This document shows positions 62,233 to 64,000 of a stretch of 64,000 nt of DNA, one piece after another (positions within the stretch are counted from its first letter, which is position 1; the number at the start of each line of letters is the position of its first letter). Source of the DNA: Sphingobacteriales bacterium 44-15 (lineage in GTDB: Bacteria > Bacteroidota > Bacteroidia > Chitinophagales > Chitinophagaceae); the NCBI GenBank assembly GCA_001899685.1, contig MKWG01000015.1, positions 1-64,000 on the forward strand, written 5' to 3'. The translations under genes were made by a program, and so were the position numbers. Under the pieces are notes generated by a model. That model worked only from the letters and a program-made list of their open reading frames with translations. It made no database searches and had not been told where the DNA came from.

Positions 62233-62304
62233 GTGAATAGTGAATGGTCAATAGTGAATGCGTAATTCACATTGCCTGTTCACTATTCACTTTTCACCAT
62301 TCAC
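62233..62304. repeat. palindromic GTGAATAGTGAAT repeat overlapping the folP 3' end
   Basis: GTGAATAGTGAATGGTCAAT (from 62233) mirrors TTCACTATTCACTTTTCACC (to 62300) around TGCGTAATTCACATTGCC. It lies between the convergent FKBP and folP genes, and its right arm encodes the last residues of FolP (VNGEK) and the stop codon, so the repeat has entered the gene end. Confidence 0.7.
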
Positions 62305-63120
62305 CGCAAGATGCAGCTGCACAGCTTCCCTTGCGGCTCTTACATCATGCACCCGTAGTATTTTTGCACCATTCATCAGCGCGATAGTGTTCAGCACCGT
62401 AGTGCCGTTAAGGGCCTCTTCCGGTGGTATGCCTAATATTCTGCTGATCGTTGATTTGCGGGAAAGCCCGGCGAGTATAGGTTTCCCGGTAATTTTCAGA
62501 AGAGACAGATCATGCAGAAGACGGAAATTATGTGTTGTGTTTTTTCCGAACCCGAAGCCGGGATCAACTATAATATCTTTTATCCCTGCATCAGTACATG
62601 CTTTTACTTTCCCGATAAGGTAGTCCAATACTTCTTTTACAACATCATTGTATTGCGGATGCTGTTGCATCGTTCCCGGCGTTCCCTGCATGTGCATGCA
62701 GATATAGGGCGCCTGCAATGCCGCCACAGTACTGATCATATCCGGATCCATATCGCCGCTGCTGATATCATTGATAAGGGAAGCGCCTGCCGCAACCGCT
62801 TTTTCCGCCACGGCTGCATAATAAGTATCCACCGAAATGACTGCGCCGGGAAACTGCTGTATGATCGTTTCCACTACGGGGATAACTCTTTCAGCTTCTT
62901 CTTTTGCTGTTATCCTTTCACTCCCCGGCCGGGTGCTTTGCCCGCCGATATCAATAATGTCTGCACCTGCCGCTATCATTTGCTGCGCCTGCGCCAGGGT
63001 GTCTTCCGGCAGCATGCGACGGCTCTCTTTATAAAAAGAGTCGGGAGTAATATTGATAACCCCCATTACCAGGGGCTTATCCATTACGAGTAATTTTCCT
63101 CTGCAGTTTAATGTATACAT
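62287..63120 (-). CDS. folP: dihydropteroate synthase
   Basis: 277 residues. Signatures are GVINITPDSFYKES (motif I), DIGGQSTRPGSERI (II), and DPGFGFGKNTTHN (pterin site). It joins 4-aminobenzoate to dihydropterin diphosphate for folate and is the sulfonamide target. I start at ATG 63120 (MYTLNCRGK), because the 37 residues upstream overlap the divergent gene's leader and look non-coding. Confidence 0.95.
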   Translation of the reverse strand: MYTLNCRGKLLVMDKPLVMGVINITPDSFYKESRRMLPEDTLAQAQQMIAAGADIIDIGGQSTRPGSERITAKEEAERVIPVVETIIQQFPGAVISVDTYYAAVAEKAVAAGASLINDISSGDMDPDMISTVAALQAPYICMHMQGTPGTMQQHPQYNDVVKEVLDYLIGKVKACTDAGIKDIIVDPGFGFGKNTTHNFRLLHDLSLLKITGKPILAGLSRKSTISRILGIPPEEALNGTTVLNTIALMNGAKILRVHDVRAAREAVQLHLAVNGEK

Positions 63121-63200
63121 TATGGCTTTTAGGCTTATTTTTGAGCGGTTGTCGGCAATACCGGCAAAAATAACCCATCTCATATAAACTTCAGGCATTG

Positions 63201-63749
63201 ATGAATACATTGGAGCAATACGATAATGCAATACAGGAAAGCAGGGCGATTTTTCTTAAAAAAGCAAAAGATTATGGCACTTCCTGGCGGGTATTGCGCA
63301 CTATTTCAATAGTAGACCAGATTTATATTAAAGCCAAACGTATCCGGACCATCCAGGAAAATAAAATGCAGAAAATAGGAGATGATATTGCATCTGAATT
63401 TAAGGGGATATTGAACTATGCTGTAATCGGCCTGATACAACTGGAATTAAAACCCGATGATGGGCAGGAGCCTGATATTGCTGAAGCAGAAAGGTTGTAT
63501 AATACTGTAACCGCTAATGCCCGCAATCTAATGCTTGATAAAAATCATGATTACGGCGAAGCCTGGCGGGATATGAGCCAGGAAAGCTATACAGATCTTA
63601 TCCTTTCCAAGCTGTTGCGCATAAAGCAGATATTGGGCAATGACGGTAAAACCCTTATCAGCGAAGGCATTGACGCCGGCTTTTATGATATTATAAATTA
63701 TGCTGTCTTTGCACTTATCATGATCAGCGGGGGAAGGCATAAAGGATAG
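63201..63749 (+). CDS. DUF1599 protein
   Basis: 182 residues. Two related halves are each marked by a DYG and a W: AKDYGTSWRVLRT and NHDYGEAWRDMSQ. Each is followed by a helix ending in I-x-NYA (KGILNYAVIGLI; YDIINYAVFALI). This is DUF1599, also called a nucleotide modification associated domain; the tandem repeat is normal for it. It is divergent from folP with 80 bases between starts, a frequent neighbour order in Bacteroidota. Function unproven. Confidence 0.88.
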   Translation: MNTLEQYDNAIQESRAIFLKKAKDYGTSWRVLRTISIVDQIYIKAKRIRTIQENKMQKIGDDIASEFKGILNYAVIGLIQLELKPDDGQEPDIAEAERLYNTVTANARNLMLDKNHDYGEAWRDMSQESYTDLILSKLLRIKQILGNDGKTLISEGIDAGFYDIINYAVFALIMISGGRHKG

Positions 63750-63766
63750 GAAAAAACTTATATTCC

Positions 63767-64000
63767 TTACCCCCTGACCGCATAATTCCCGGCAACAGAC
63801 CCGAACGACTTCATCAGCCGGTTCCATGAATTGATCTGGGCCACGGCAAGGCTGAGGTAAGCAATTTCCTGTTTAGAAAAATACAATTCCAGTCTGTGAT
63901 GAAGGTCATTCATATCATCGTTTTCATTCATGATGGTAAGGCTTTCTGCAAATGCAAGCATCACCCGTTCTTTTTCACTATAATACGGCGCCTCCTTCCA
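63767..64000 (-). CDS. carboxymuconolactone decarboxylase/AhpD-like protein (C-terminal part)
   Basis: The frame runs off the right edge. It reads WKEAPYYSEKERVMLAFAES and then LYFSKQEIAYLSLAVAQINSW, the usual end of AhpD-like carboxymuconolactone decarboxylase family proteins in their YfbU/PA0269-like form. The Cys-X-X-Cys-X-X-His active site, if present, would lie upstream beyond 64000. It is convergent with the DUF1599 gene (17-base gap). Confidence 0.8.
   Translation of the reverse strand, partial: WKEAPYYSEKERVMLAFAESLTIMNENDDMNDLHHRLELYFSKQEIAYLSLAVAQINSWNRLMKSFGSVAGNYAVRG

Noticed and set aside
8336-62304. CRISPR array or insertion sequences among the repeats
   Set aside because: The repeats lack regular spacing, unique spacers, terminal inverted repeats with a transposase, or target duplications.

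Overview
The window looks like a chromosomal segment from a soil or freshwater Bacteroidota bacterium, probably in or near the Chitinophagaceae. The signs are a SusC/SusD pair under a FecR/ECF sigma switch, the STN-type SusC amino terminus, -7 boxes of the form TAnnTTTG, few Shine-Dalgarno sequences, a signal peptidase I with an extra N-terminal membrane domain, and many DUF families typical of the phylum. There is one tRNA gene (Cys, GCA). I see no rRNA, CRISPR array or intact insertion sequence.

Layout. 1-3300 is the edge of an accessory, probably defence-related, island: the 5' end of a gene whose N-terminus resembles DUF3375/JetA, an AT-rich serine hydrolase, a Bro-N gene broken by two lesions, and the tail of an FRG-domain gene. 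3417-8330 is a leucine-type operon (leuC, leuD, a LeuA/CimA-family synthase, leuB). 8475-11827 holds housekeeping genes on the minus strand (NUDIX, CorA, DapF, nucleoside phosphorylase). tRNA-Cys at 11921 is followed by a small decayed element with a DUF5053 gene and a damaged copy of it. 13591-26768 holds transport and envelope genes (GT9, MFS, a DedA fusion, DAACS, APC), a flavin/2Fe-2S reductase, cytidine deaminase, LepB and a sigma-54-type response regulator. 27549-29849 is an MbnP/MbnH-type pair followed by a DsbD-N-like secreted protein. 29984-33033 is a small enzyme operon (SRPBCC, two VOC, DoxX) divergent from a GlxA-type AraC regulator. 33103-37788 encodes two lipoproteins: a PVC-type haem/dehydrogenase/HEAT protein and a DUF1080-SGNH fusion. 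38025-42308 holds ALDH, NUDIX, pyrE, a metal-binding HMA protein and kdsA. 48577-59179 (minus strand) is a polysaccharide utilisation locus: ECF sigma, FecR, SusC, SusD, GH16, a NodB-like protein and a ceramidase-like protein. 59547-64000 returns to housekeeping genes (ndk, NrnA-like DHH, FKBP lipoprotein, folP, DUF1599, and a partial carboxymuconolactone decarboxylase).

The most interesting part is 42531-48566 on the plus strand. A perfect 12-bp inverted repeat overlaps the -33 element of a good Bacteroidota promoter. Directly after it comes an 18-codon reading frame with three consecutive Cys codons sitting in a hairpin. Then follow a PhyH-type dioxygenase, an SDR, a strong hairpin, a DUF6134-like protein, a DUF2622-like small protein, a Family 2A encapsulin shell (SrpI type), and a cysteine desulfurase with the long disordered N-terminus typical of encapsulin cargo. 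I infer a cysteine- or sulfur-responsive locus that ends in a sulfur-storing protein nanocompartment. The shell and cargo calls are strong. The regulation and the link to the upstream genes are inferred from the sequence.

A second theme is a set of short intergenic 'words' (GTGAATAGTGAAT, CGTCTCACGTCTCAC, TAAGTGGTAAG, TTTGTGTCTTTGTGGTTCA and others). They recur in many gaps, often as long imperfect palindromes, and in places run into the ends of genes.
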